NCBI GenBank assembly: GCA_009901575.1
Contig: WXYP01000001.1
Coordinates: forward strand, 310,001 to 374,000
From: Flavobacteriaceae bacterium R38
GTDB lineage: Bacteria > Bacteroidota > Bacteroidia > Flavobacteriales > Flavobacteriaceae
Length of the DNA: 64,000 bases
Direction of reading: 5' to 3'
Shown here: positions 23,144 through 31,325 of the stretch, one piece after another
Layout: every line of letters begins with the position of its first letter
Position numbering within the stretch: the stretch's first letter is position 1
Program-made: the position numbers and the translations under genes
The notes under the pieces: model-generated
Database searches by the model: none
What the model was told of the DNA's origin: nothing
The model's input: only the letters and a program-made list of their open reading frames with translations

Positions 23144-24526
23144 ATGAAAAGAATACTAATGCTTTTTATTGCAATTGGAACTTTGATTGGTTGTAATAAG
23201 GAAGAAATTAACGAAAGGCAATTAGAGCCTGCTTTGAATCTAAATGAACAAATAGTTGCATCTGCAACTATTTCAAACTTAAACCTGTCAATCGGATCTA
23301 AAGTCATGATGCAGGCATTTTACTGGGATGTTCCAGCTGGCGGAACCTGGTGGGATGAGGTAAAAACCAAAATACCCTCCTGGCAAAATGCAGGAATTGA
23401 TGCGATTTGGTTGCCACCAGTATCTAAAGCGATGAATGGACCTCTGTCTATGGGATACGATCCTTTTGATTATTTTGATTTTGGGAATTTTGACCAGAAT
23501 GGATCGTTAGAGACCAGGTTTGGCTCTAAAACAGAATTACAATCCTTAATTGATACAGCCCATAGTCACAATATAAGTGTGATTGCAGATATTGTGATCA
23601 ATCACAACAGCGGAGGTGCTTCCGAATTTAATATTTTTACCAATAGTAATACTTATACCGATTTTAAACCGGCGTCTGGTTTGTTTAATCGTTCGGCTTA
23701 TGATTTTCATCCCAATGATTTACGTAATAATGACACGGGGGTTTTTGGTGGTTTTCCAGATTTATCTCATCATAAAAGTTATGTTCAGGACTGGCTATGG
23801 AAAAATGCTAATTCGGTAGCTAAATATTATAAGAATGTCATGGGATTTGACGGATGGCGTTTTGATTATGTGAAAGGATTTGAGCCGTGGGTGGTTAAAG
23901 AATGGAAAAATGAAGTTGGCGGTTTTACAGTTGGAGAATACTGGGATGGAAATGCAGCAACACTGGATTGGTGGTCTGGACAGGCAGAAGCTTCTGCATT
24001 TGATTTTGCATGTTATTACAGGATGAGAGATGCGTTTGAAGGAAATAATCTAAATAGATTAAATGACGATATGTTGTGGAAAAGAAATTCTCAACGTGCG
24101 GTAACTTTTGTGACAAATCATGATACAGATGAAATCTTTAATGGGAAAATGTTAGCGTATACATACATTCTAACTCATGAAGGTTATCCAACTATTTTTT
24201 ACAGAGATTATGAAGAGTGGTTAGATAAGGAACGATTAAATAACCTGATTTGGATTCATAATAACCTGGCAGGAGGAAGTACTAATATACTGCATACAGA
24301 CGATAACGAATATGTAGCAAGGCGAAACGGGTATAATAACGCCGGGTTAATTGTATATATAAATAATGCCGATCATTGGCAAGAAAGGTGGATAGAAACC
24401 AATTGGTCTAATACCAGGATAAAAGATTATACAGGGCATTCAAACTGGGAGCCAGTTACACAAGGGGATAAGTGGGTTAAGATTCAGGTACCTCCAAAAA
24501 GCTACTCTGTGTGGTCTGTAAAATAA
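23144..24526 (+). CDS. GH13 alpha-amylase lipoprotein
   Basis: The 460-aa product has a lipoprotein signal with Cys17 (GTLIGC). The GH13 barrel starts at MMQAFYWDVP, the start seen in GH13 alpha-amylases of the subfamily-5/-7-like type. Region I is DIVINH, region II GWRFDYVKG with nucleophile Asp241, region III VGEYWDG with acid/base Glu265, and region IV FVTNHDT with Asp327, so the catalytic set is complete. A short C-terminal beta domain ends at the stop. It should hydrolyse starch or glycogen outside the cytoplasm. No sus-type genes lie nearby. Confidence 0.95.
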   Translation: MKRILMLFIAIGTLIGCNKEEINERQLEPALNLNEQIVASATISNLNLSIGSKVMMQAFYWDVPAGGTWWDEVKTKIPSWQNAGIDAIWLPPVSKAMNGPLSMGYDPFDYFDFGNFDQNGSLETRFGSKTELQSLIDTAHSHNISVIADIVINHNSGGASEFNIFTNSNTYTDFKPASGLFNRSAYDFHPNDLRNNDTGVFGGFPDLSHHKSYVQDWLWKNANSVAKYYKNVMGFDGWRFDYVKGFEPWVVKEWKNEVGGFTVGEYWDGNAATLDWWSGQAEASAFDFACYYRMRDAFEGNNLNRLNDDMLWKRNSQRAVTFVTNHDTDEIFNGKMLAYTYILTHEGYPTIFYRDYEEWLDKERLNNLIWIHNNLAGGSTNILHTDDNEYVARRNGYNNAGLIVYINNADHWQERWIETNWSNTRIKDYTGHSNWEPVTQGDKWVKIQVPPKSYSVWSVK

Positions 24527-24562
24527 AAATGAATGATTTTTATTTAAAATAGAAAAAAGATG

Positions 24563-24570
24563 TATCTTTG
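24563..24570 (+). promoter_or_regulatory. Probable rpsU promoter, -7 box TATCTTTG
   Basis: TATCTTTG matches TAnnTTTG 30 bp before the rpsU start. It places the start site just ahead of the Shine-Dalgarno element, so the 5' leader would be about 25 nt. Confidence 0.55.
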
Positions 24571-24584
24571 CAATCCTAAAAGAG

Positions 24585-24592
24585 AGGAGGTG
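24585..24592 (+). promoter_or_regulatory. Strong Shine-Dalgarno site of rpsU
   Basis: AGGAGGTG lies 8 bp before the rpsU ATG and is complementary to the 3' end of 16S rRNA. Other genes in the window have no comparable site. In Flavobacteriia the anti-SD is normally sequestered on the ribosome by bS21/bS18/bS6, and an rpsU SD is known to mediate feedback control by bS21. Confidence 0.85.
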
Positions 24593-24600
24593 GTTAAGAT

Positions 24601-24795
24601 ATGTTAATTATACCAGTAAAAGAAGGAGAAAATATAGATAGAGCTTTAAAGCGTTTCAAGCGTAAGTTTGACCGTACAGGGACAATGCGTCAGTTGCGTT
24701 CTCGTCAACAATTCACGAAACCTTCTGTAGAAAGAAGAAGTCAGATACAGAAAGCTCAATATATTCAGCATTTAAGAGATCAGGAAGAAATTTAA
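24601..24795 (+). CDS. rpsU: 30S ribosomal protein bS21
   Basis: The 64-aa basic protein begins MLIIPVKEGENIDRALKRFKRK and is S21-like throughout. In Bacteroidota it sits near the 16S 3' end and helps hide the anti-Shine-Dalgarno. It is preceded by a strong SD and a TAnnTTTG box and followed by a hairpin terminator, so it is monocistronic. Confidence 0.98.
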   Translation: MLIIPVKEGENIDRALKRFKRKFDRTGTMRQLRSRQQFTKPSVERRSQIQKAQYIQHLRDQEEI

Positions 24796-24813
24796 TTGTT
24801 CTTCATAAAAGAT

Positions 24814-24843
24814 AAAAAATCCCGTTTTTAACGGGATTTTTTC
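24814..24843 (+). terminator. Terminator after rpsU
   Basis: AAAAAATCCCGT, loop TTTTA and ACGGGATTTTTT form a good stem with T-run. Confidence 0.87.
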
Positions 24844-24940
24844 GTTTTACTAGTTTTATTGTAAGAGTATTGAGATAAAGAAAGTGTATACTATTATAGA
24901 TTAAATAATAAACTTTAACTTTACTTATTAATCATTTTCT

Positions 24941-25831
24941 ATGCCGTTTCAAGCTTTTTTAGACTATCTGCTCCTGGAGAAGAACTATTCGCCTCATACT
25001 GTTACTTCATACAAAACAGATCTATCTTCCTTTTATGAGTTTTGTAAAGCAGATTTTGATCTTGAGAATATAGATCATGTCAATTATGCGATAATCAGAA
25101 GCTGGATAGTATTCCTGGTTGATTCAGGGGTGTCTAACAGGTCTGTAAATAGAAAAATAGCTGCTTTAAAGGCATATTATAAATTTTTGCTTAAAATAGG
25201 TTGTATAGAAAAAAATCCGTTGTTAAAACACAAAGCTTTAAAAGTTCCTGAAAATATAGAAGTGCCCTTTTCTGAGAATGAAATGGAAAATATTTTTACC
25301 AAAATACCTTTTGATGATACTTTTGAAGGCAAACGTGATCATCTCATGATAGCATTGTTTTATGCAACAGGGATAAGAAGAAGTGAATTAATCAATTTAA
25401 AAATAAAAGATGTCGATTTTTCTGCAAAAACAATAAAGGTTTTAGGGAAACGAAATAAAGAACGTATCATTCCATTGTTAGATGAATTACTTACTAATAT
25501 AAAGGGATATCTGACGTATAGAAAAACAGTCTGTTCAGGCGAATCCGGAGATTATCTTTTTTTGGTTAAGAATGGAAATAAAATTTATGAAATGCTTGTT
25601 TATAGAGTAATAAATAATTATTTTAGTAAAGCATCTTCAAAAGTAAAAAAGAGTCCGCATGTGTTGAGACATACTTTTGCAACACATATGTTGAACCAAG
25701 GTGCAGATTTAAATTCAGTAAAAGAATTATTAGGACATTCAAGTTTAGCTTCTACACAGGTATATACTCATAATAGTATAGCAGAGTTAAAAAAAGCACA
25801 CCAGAAAGCTCATCCAAGAAGCAAAAAATAA
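24941..25831 (+). CDS. xerC: Tyrosine recombinase XerC-like
   Basis: The 296-aa product has the N-terminal SAM-like core-binding domain (FLDYLLLEKNYSPHTVTSY) and a C-terminal catalytic domain. The residues are Arg146 (ATGIRRSEL), His240 and Arg243 (HVLRHTFATHML), His266 (LGHSSL) and nucleophile Tyr275 (TQVYTH). Length and spacing match chromosome-dimer resolvases. Its position between rpsU and hpf is the usual core location in Flavobacteria and argues against an integrase of a mobile element. Whether it is the XerC or XerD counterpart was not decided. Confidence 0.92.
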   Translation: MPFQAFLDYLLLEKNYSPHTVTSYKTDLSSFYEFCKADFDLENIDHVNYAIIRSWIVFLVDSGVSNRSVNRKIAALKAYYKFLLKIGCIEKNPLLKHKALKVPENIEVPFSENEMENIFTKIPFDDTFEGKRDHLMIALFYATGIRRSELINLKIKDVDFSAKTIKVLGKRNKERIIPLLDELLTNIKGYLTYRKTVCSGESGDYLFLVKNGNKIYEMLVYRVINNYFSKASSKVKKSPHVLRHTFATHMLNQGADLNSVKELLGHSSLASTQVYTHNSIAELKKAHQKAHPRSKK

Positions 25832-25878
25832 TTCTTAGCCTAACGTAAACCAAAGTATAACCCTAAAACAAAAGTGAA

Positions 25879-26181
25879 ATGAAAGTAAACACTCAATCTG
25901 TAAATTTTACGGTAGATAGTAAGCTGGTAGATTTCATTCAGAAAAGAATGGATAAGTTGGAGAATTTTTATGATAAGATAATCCATTCAGATGTATATTT
26001 AAAAGTCCAGAACACAAGCGCTAAAGAAAATAAAATCGTAGAAGTTAAAGTGCATGTGCCCGGAGATGAGTTTATGGTTAAAAAGCAGTGCAAGACGTTT
26101 GAAGAGGGGATAGACACGGCAACAAATTCGCTCGAAAGAGTCTTGTTGAAGAGAAAAGAAAAATTAAGAATGCATTTTTAA
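25879..26181 (+). CDS. hpf: Ribosome hibernation promoting factor, short form
   Basis: The 100-aa product has the S30AE/YfiA domain only (MKVNTQSVNFTVDSKLVDFIQKRMDKLENFYD through ERVLLKRKEKLRMHF) with no long-form C-terminal dimerisation domain. It binds the 30S decoding region in stationary phase. It lies 47 bp after the recombinase gene and upstream of the tRNA-tuf cluster. Confidence 0.93.
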   Translation: MKVNTQSVNFTVDSKLVDFIQKRMDKLENFYDKIIHSDVYLKVQNTSAKENKIVEVKVHVPGDEFMVKKQCKTFEEGIDTATNSLERVLLKRKEKLRMHF

Positions 26182-26202
26182 TGAAAATTTTTTCAAAAAT
26201 GT

Positions 26203-26232
26203 TTTGATTAAAAAAATAAATCTATACATTTG
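26203..26232 (+). promoter_or_regulatory. Bacteroidota-type promoter of the tRNA-tuf cluster
   Basis: TTTG (26203-26206) and TACATTTG (26225-26232) are separated by 18 bp, a textbook -33/-7 pair. It lies 38 bp upstream of tRNA-Thr(TGT). A short GC hairpin and T-run (AGCGGGCTTTTTTTT region) lie between promoter and tRNA. Confidence 0.75.
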
Positions 26233-26270
26233 CAGTCCGTTAGAAATAGCGGGCTTTTTTTTAGCAAAAA

Positions 26271-26344
26271 GCCGATGTAGCTCAGCTGGCTAGAGCAGCT
26301 GATTTGTAATCAGCAGGTCGTGGGTTCGAGTCCCTCCATCGGCT
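26271..26344 (+). tRNA. tRNA-Thr(TGT)
   Basis: The acceptor arm GCCGATG pairs with CATCGGC. The anticodon loop TTTGTAA gives anticodon TGT (threonine). The CCA end is not encoded. It is the first tRNA of the tuf cluster. Confidence 0.95.
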
Positions 26345-26397
26345 CTAAAAGAGAGAGTGAAAATTCTCTTAAAAACGTTCTTAAGAATAATTAATTT

Positions 26398-26479
<82 letters not shown>

Positions 26480-26702
26480 CTAAAAGTTTTCGAGAAGCGA
26501 TTATTAGAAAATTAAAATTTTTGAAAATTGTAAAAAGAAAACTTTTTTGTTTATAGAAATATAAACAAAATTGCTCGAAAGCTGTAGAGATAAATTGTGT
26601 TTTTAAGGCAAAATATTTCTAAGAAAGATAAAGATTATTTTATGAATGCGTAAAAGTGTCATAGAATAATCTGTTATTTATTGAAATAATGATATTTACC
26701 AA

Positions 26703-26774
26703 GCCGATGTAGCTCAGGGGTAGAGCGTTTCCTTGGTAAGGAAGAGGTCACGAGTTCAAATCTCGTCATTGGCT
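26703..26774 (+). tRNA. tRNA-Thr(GGT)
   Basis: The acceptor GCCGATG pairs with CATTGGC (one G-U). The anticodon loop TTGGTAA gives anticodon GGT. It is followed by an 8-bp inverted repeat (AATATTAG at 26776, CTAATATT at 26798) before tuf. It is separated from tRNA-Tyr by 223 bp with no further tRNA. Confidence 0.94.
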
Positions 26775-26838
26775 CAATATTAGCAGGAATTAAAACACTA
26801 ATATTAATATATATAACTAAGATTAAAATTATTAAATC

Positions 26839-28026
26839 ATGGCAAAGGAAACTTTTGATCGTTCCAAACCGCACTTAAATATTGGTACTATTGGACATGT
26901 CGATCACGGTAAAACTACGTTGACAGCTGCTATTACAAAAGTATTAGCAGAAAAAGGTCTTTCTGAAATAAGAGACTTCTCAACTATTGATAATGCTCCA
27001 GAAGAAAAAGAAAGAGGTATTACAATTAACACTTCGCACGTAGAGTATCAAACTGCGAATCGTCACTATGCACACGTTGATTGTCCTGGTCACGCCGATT
27101 ATGTAAAGAACATGGTAACTGGTGCTGCTCAGATGGATGGTGCTATCTTAGTTGTTGCTGCAACGGATGGTCCAATGCCACAAACTCGTGAGCACATCCT
27201 TTTAGGACGTCAGGTTGGAGTTCCAAGAATCGTTGTATTCATGAATAAAGTGGATATGGTTGATGATGAGGAATTATTAGAATTAGTAGAAATGGAAATA
27301 AGAGAACTACTTTCTTTCTACGAGTATGATGGAGATAACGGTCCTGTAGTTGCTGGATCTGCTTTAGGAGCTCTTAACGGAGAAGAAAAGTGGGTAAATA
27401 CAGTAGTTGAGTTAATGGATGCTGTTGATAGCTGGATTGAATTACCTCAAAGAGATGTAGATAAAGATTTCTTAATGCCTGTAGAAGATGTATTTACAAT
27501 TACTGGTCGTGGTACTGTTGCAACTGGACGTATCGAAACTGGTGTTGCTAATACTGGAGATGCTGTAGATATCATTGGTATGGGAGCAGAAAAATTATCT
27601 TCTACTATTACTGGGGTTGAGATGTTCCGTAAGATTCTTGATAGAGGTGAAGCTGGAGATAACGTAGGTATCTTATTGAGAGGTATTGAAAAGAGTGATA
27701 TTAAAAGAGGTATGGTTATCTGTAAGCCAGGTTCTGTAACTCCTCACTCTAAATTTAAAGCAGAGGTTTATATCCTTAAAAAAGAAGAAGGTGGACGTCA
27801 CACTCCATTCCATAACAACTACCGTCCTCAGTTTTACGTACGTACAACTGACGTAACAGGTACTATTAACTTGCCTGATGGAGTTGAGATGGTAATGCCT
27901 GGTGATAACTTAACTATATCAGTTGATTTGTTATCTCCAATTGCACTTAGTATAGGTTTACGTTTTGCGATCCGTGAAGGTGGTAGAACTGTAGGTGCAG
28001 GTCAGGTAACTGAAATTTTAGACTAA
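26839..28026 (+). CDS. tuf: Elongation factor Tu
   Basis: The 395-aa GTPase delivers aminoacyl-tRNA to the ribosome. The G motifs are [16 protein letters not shown] and NKVD. Domains 2 and 3 are complete, ending at [13 protein letters not shown]. It sits downstream of three tRNA genes and upstream of tRNA-Trp and secE, the standard order in Bacteroidota. The codon choice is typical of highly expressed genes. Confidence 0.99.
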   Translation: MAKETFDRSKPHLNIGTIGHVDHGKTTLTAAITKVLAEKGLSEIRDFSTIDNAPEEKERGITINTSHVEYQTANRHYAHVDCPGHADYVKNMVTGAAQMDGAILVVAATDGPMPQTREHILLGRQVGVPRIVVFMNKVDMVDDEELLELVEMEIRELLSFYEYDGDNGPVVAGSALGALNGEEKWVNTVVELMDAVDSWIELPQRDVDKDFLMPVEDVFTITGRGTVATGRIETGVANTGDAVDIIGMGAEKLSSTITGVEMFRKILDRGEAGDNVGILLRGIEKSDIKRGMVICKPGSVTPHSKFKAEVYILKKEEGGRHTPFHNNYRPQFYVRTTDVTGTINLPDGVEMVMPGDNLTISVDLLSPIALSIGLRFAIREGGRTVGAGQVTEILD

Positions 28027-28049
28027 ACATAAGTTTAAGGTTATATATT

Positions 28050-28078
28050 AAGGTGTCCCGCTTTTAGCGGGATACCTT
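28050..28078 (+). terminator. Hairpin after tuf
   Basis: AAGGTGTCCCGC, loop TTTTA and GCGGGATACCTT form a long stem with a G/T bulge. The T-run is short (TTTC), so it may attenuate rather than terminate fully before tRNA-Trp. Confidence 0.6.
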
Positions 28079-28124
28079 TCAAATTAAATAAGCATTTGTG
28101 ATTGTTTAATTGATCACAAGAAAA

Positions 28125-28197
28125 ACGGGTGTAGCTCAGTTGGTAGAGCACTGGTCTCCAAAACCAGGTGTCGGGAGTTCGAGTCTCTCCTCCCGTG
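28125..28197 (+). tRNA. tRNA-Trp(CCA)
   Basis: The anticodon stem CTGGT/ACCAG encloses CTCCAAA, giving anticodon CCA. The acceptor ACGGGTG pairs with CTCCCGT with one T-T mismatch near the base. CCA is not encoded. It lies between tuf and secE, as usual. Confidence 0.94.
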
Positions 28198-28264
28198 CAA
28201 ATTGAAGAGAAAAATACAAGAGATTAATTGAAATAATAATGGTCTCTCTGAAAGAATTAAAGAT

Positions 28265-28459
28265 ATGGGGATTTTAAAATACATCAAAGAATCGTACGAA
28301 GAGCTAAGAGCTAATGTTACATGGCCAACCTGGGCTGTAGGACAGAACCTTATGGTTGTTGTTGCTGTATTTTCTATCATATTTTCTTTAGCGATTTGGG
28401 GTGTAGATACAGGTTTTCAAAAAATAATAAGCTTGTATTTTAATCTGATAGGTAATTAA
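28265..28459 (+). CDS. secE: Preprotein translocase subunit SecE
   Basis: The 64-aa one-helix protein starts MGILKYIKESYEELRANVTWPTW and has a membrane segment at about 30-60. It is the short bacterial SecE that stabilises SecY. It is 20 bp before nusG. Confidence 0.95.
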   Translation: MGILKYIKESYEELRANVTWPTWAVGQNLMVVVAVFSIIFSLAIWGVDTGFQKIISLYFNLIGN

Positions 28460-28479
28460 CTAAATACAAATTGAGAGGA

Positions 28480-29031
28480 ATGGCAGAAGCATTAGTGAAA
28501 AATTGGTATGTAGTTAGGGCTGTTAGTGGTCAGGAAAATAAGGTTAAGACGTATATTGAGAACGAAATAGCCCGATTGGACTTTTCTGATTATGTAGATG
28601 AAGTATTGGTTCCTACCGAAAAAGTGATTCAAATTCGTAACGGTAAAAAAGTAAACAAAGAAAGAGTTTACTTTCCTGGTTATGTAATGGTGAAGGCAAA
28701 TTTAGGTGGGGAAATAGTTCATGTCATAAAGTCAATTACCGGAGTTATAGGTTTTCTGGGAGAGGTAAAAGGAGGAGATCCTGTGCCATTAAGAAAATCT
28801 GAAGTGAATAGAATGTTAGGAAAGGTTGATGAGCTTTCAGTAAAAACAGATAACGTTGCGATTCCATTTATATTAGGGGAAACTGTAAAAGTTATCGATG
28901 GACCTTTCAATGGTTTTAATGGAACTGTAGAAAAGATTAATGAAGAAAAACGCAAGCTTGAGGTAATGGTGAAAATTTTCGGAAGAAAAACACCATTGGA
29001 ATTAAGTTATATGCAAGTAGAAAAAGTATAG
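28480..29031 (+). CDS. nusG: Transcription termination/antitermination factor NusG
   Basis: The 183-aa product has an NGN domain (NWYVVRAVSGQENKVKTYIENE) and a C-terminal KOW domain (GETVKVIDGPFNGFNGTVEKINEEKRKLEVMVKIFGR). The ATG at 28480 (MAEALVKNW) was chosen because the upstream frame only adds a TTG-started tripeptide at 28471. It is co-transcribed with secE and rplK. Confidence 0.97.
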   Translation: MAEALVKNWYVVRAVSGQENKVKTYIENEIARLDFSDYVDEVLVPTEKVIQIRNGKKVNKERVYFPGYVMVKANLGGEIVHVIKSITGVIGFLGEVKGGDPVPLRKSEVNRMLGKVDELSVKTDNVAIPFILGETVKVIDGPFNGFNGTVEKINEEKRKLEVMVKIFGRKTPLELSYMQVEKV

Positions 29032-29102
29032 AACTGTTACAAATTATATAAAGAAAAACTTCTGCTTCCAATATAGAAGTCTTTCGAATTTAAATTAGAA
29101 CA

Positions 29103-29540
29103 ATGGCAAAAGAAGTAAGTAAAGTAGTTAAACTACAAGTTAGGGGAGGTGCAGCGAATCCGTCGCCACCGGTTGGACCCGCTTTAGGTGCTGCCGGAGT
29201 TAACATCATGGAATTCTGTAAGCAATTTAATGCTCGTACACAGGATAAACCAGGTAAGATATTACCAGTTGTTATCACGGTATATAAAGATAAGTCATTT
29301 GACTTTATCATTAAGACACCGCCGGCGGCAGTTCAGCTCATGGAAGCGGCTAAGATTAAAAAAGGATCTGGTGAACCTAACAGAAAGAAAGTAGCAAAAG
29401 TTACCTGGGATCAGGTTAAAGCAATTGCTGAAGACAAAATGCAAGATCTTAATGCATTTACCATAGAATCTGCTATGAGCATGGTAGCTGGTACTGCCAG
29501 ATCTATGGGGTTAAAAGTAACTGGACCTAAGCCTTTTTAA
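29103..29540 (+). CDS. rplK: 50S ribosomal protein uL11
   Basis: The 145-aa product starts [29 protein letters not shown], with the conserved proline-rich N-terminal domain and the rRNA-binding C-terminal domain ([14 protein letters not shown]). It is first in rplK-A-J-L. Confidence 0.98.
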   Translation: MAKEVSKVVKLQVRGGAANPSPPVGPALGAAGVNIMEFCKQFNARTQDKPGKILPVVITVYKDKSFDFIIKTPPAAVQLMEAAKIKKGSGEPNRKKVAKVTWDQVKAIAEDKMQDLNAFTIESAMSMVAGTARSMGLKVTGPKPF

Positions 29541-29558
29541 TCTTAAAAGAATCACGAA

Positions 29559-30248
29559 ATGGCAAAATTAACAAAGAAAAAGAAGGAAGCCTTGTCAAAA
29601 ATTGACAAGAATAAACTGTACTCAGTTGATGAAGCTTCTGCTCTAGTAAAAGAAATAACTAACGTAAAATTTGATGCATCAGTAGATATCGCTGTACGAT
29701 TAGGAGTAGATCCGCGTAAAGCTAATCAAATGGTAAGAGGGGTTGTAACATTACCTCATGGTACCGGTAAAGATGTAAAAGTTTTAGCATTAGTAACTCC
29801 GGATAAAGAAGCTGAAGCTAAAGAAGCTGGTGCTGATTATGTTGGATTGGATGAATACCTGCAAAAAATTAAAGGTGGATGGACTGATGTTGATGTAATT
29901 ATCACTATGCCTAGTGTAATGGGTAAATTAGGTCCGTTAGGTAGAGTTTTAGGCCCAAGAGGTTTAATGCCTAACCCTAAAACAGGTACTGTTACTATGG
30001 ATATAGCTAAGGCTGTAGCTGAAGTAAAAGCAGGTAAGATCGATTTTAAAGTTGATAAAACAGGAATCGTTCATGCTGGTATAGGAAAAGCTTCATTTAC
30101 TGCAGATAAAATAGCAGGGAATGCAAATGAGCTTATTCAGACATTAATTAAATTAAAACCAACTGCGGCTAAAGGTGTATATATTAAGAGTATATATATG
30201 TCTAGTACAATGAGTCCTAGTTTGGAAATTGACCCTAAAGCAGTTTAA
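29559..30248 (+). CDS. rplA: 50S ribosomal protein uL1
   Basis: The 229-aa product has [30 protein letters not shown] and the MPNPKTGTV loop, standard for L1. In many bacteria L1 is an autorepressor of the rplK-A mRNA. It is 18 bp after rplK and 2 bp before rplJ. Confidence 0.98.
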   Translation: MAKLTKKKKEALSKIDKNKLYSVDEASALVKEITNVKFDASVDIAVRLGVDPRKANQMVRGVVTLPHGTGKDVKVLALVTPDKEAEAKEAGADYVGLDEYLQKIKGGWTDVDVIITMPSVMGKLGPLGRVLGPRGLMPNPKTGTVTMDIAKAVAEVKAGKIDFKVDKTGIVHAGIGKASFTADKIAGNANELIQTLIKLKPTAAKGVYIKSIYMSSTMSPSLEIDPKAV

Positions 30249-30250
30249 TC

Positions 30251-30766
30251 ATGACTAGAGAAGAAAAATCAGCAGTAATAGAAAACTTGACTGAAAAGTT
30301 AGCAGACAACTCTGTTATTTATCTTGCAGATATATCAGGATTAGATGCTAAGGAAACTTCAGATTTAAGAAGAGCTTGCTTTAAAGCAAACATAAAACTT
30401 GCAGTTGTAAAAAACACATTGCTTGCAAAGGCAATGGAAAGTTCAGATAAAGACTTTGGAGACTTACCATCTACATTGAAAGGGAACACCTCTTTAATGA
30501 TTTCAGAAACTGGTAATGCTCCTGCTAAATTGATCAAAGATTTTCGTAAGAAATCTGAAAAACCAGTATTAAAAGGTGCTTTCATCGAAACAGCGGTTTA
30601 TATTGGTGATGATCAGTTAGATACTTTAGTAAGTATCAAATCAAAAGAAGAAGTTATTGGAGATATCATCGGATTATTACAATCTCCTGCTAAGAATGTT
30701 ATTTCTGCTCTTAAATCAGGAGGAGGTACAATAGCAGGTATCCTTAAAACTTTATCTGAAAAATAA
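30251..30766 (+). CDS. rplJ: 50S ribosomal protein uL10
   Basis: The 171-aa product forms the stalk base with L7/L12. The RNA-binding part (LADISGLDAKETSDLRRACFKANIKLAVVKNTL) and the C-terminal L12-binding helix are present. Only 2 bp separate it from rplA, so no long rplJ leader is available for separate L10 autoregulation. Confidence 0.97.
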   Translation: MTREEKSAVIENLTEKLADNSVIYLADISGLDAKETSDLRRACFKANIKLAVVKNTLLAKAMESSDKDFGDLPSTLKGNTSLMISETGNAPAKLIKDFRKKSEKPVLKGAFIETAVYIGDDQLDTLVSIKSKEEVIGDIIGLLQSPAKNVISALKSGGGTIAGILKTLSEK

Positions 30767-30819
30767 ATTAGTACGCACTTAAATAAATTATATTTTTAAA
30801 ATTTTTAAAACGATAGAAA

Positions 30820-31197
30820 ATGGCAGATTTAAAAGATTTTGCAGAACAATTGGTTAACTTAACTGTAAAAGAAGTTAATGAATTAGCAGATATATTAAAA
30901 GAAGAGTACGGTATTGAGCCTGCTGCAGCAGCTGTAGCTGTTGCTGCTGGAGGTGGTGCCGGAGCTGGAGAAGCTGCAGAAGAAAAATCAGAATTTGATG
31001 TAATTCTTAAAGCAGCCGGAGCATCTAAATTAGCAGTTGTTAAATTAGTAAAAGAACTTACTGGTTTAGGACTTAAAGATGCTAAAGATATTGTTGATAG
31101 CGCACCAAAAGCTATTAAAGAAGGTGTAGCTAAAGACGAGGCAGAAGCTCTTAAAGCATCTCTAGAAGAGGCAGGAGCTGAAGTTGAGCTTAAGTAA
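30820..31197 (+). CDS. rplL: 50S ribosomal protein bL12
   Basis: The 125-aa acidic stalk protein has an N-terminal dimerisation domain, an Ala/Gly-rich hinge (residues about 37-53) and the C-terminal factor-binding domain with [24 protein letters not shown]. It is followed by a strong hairpin before rpoB. Confidence 0.98.
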   Translation: MADLKDFAEQLVNLTVKEVNELADILKEEYGIEPAAAAVAVAAGGGAGAGEAAEEKSEFDVILKAAGASKLAVVKLVKELTGLGLKDAKDIVDSAPKAIKEGVAKDEAEALKASLEEAGAEVELK

Positions 31198-31201
31198 GCT
31201 T

Positions 31202-31266
31202 AACCAGGCCTTAAAAACTTGGTTTAGGTCTTTCCCTCAAAAGAAGGGATAGGCCTAAACCCTTTT
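31202..31266 (+). promoter_or_regulatory. Attenuator-like hairpin between rplL and rpoB
   Basis: GGTTTAGG (31221) pairs with CCTAAACC (31254-31261) and the stem continues to about 17 bp with one wobble and one mismatch, then CTTTTG. An upstream AACCA (31203-31207) can pair with TGGTT (31220-31224) and would compete with the main stem. It lies in the rplL-rpoB gap, where partial termination or RNase processing is known in other bacteria. Confidence 0.7.
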
Positions 31267-31325
31267 GCGTATATAAACATTATATACGATTTATATTTTT
31301 ATTTTAATCAAAATTTCGTCCATTG

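Noticed and set aside
24941-25831. Integrase of a genomic island inserted near the tRNA cluster
   Set aside because: The protein is a XerC/D-type core recombinase in a conserved housekeeping location; no attachment repeats of the tRNA 3' ends were found downstream.
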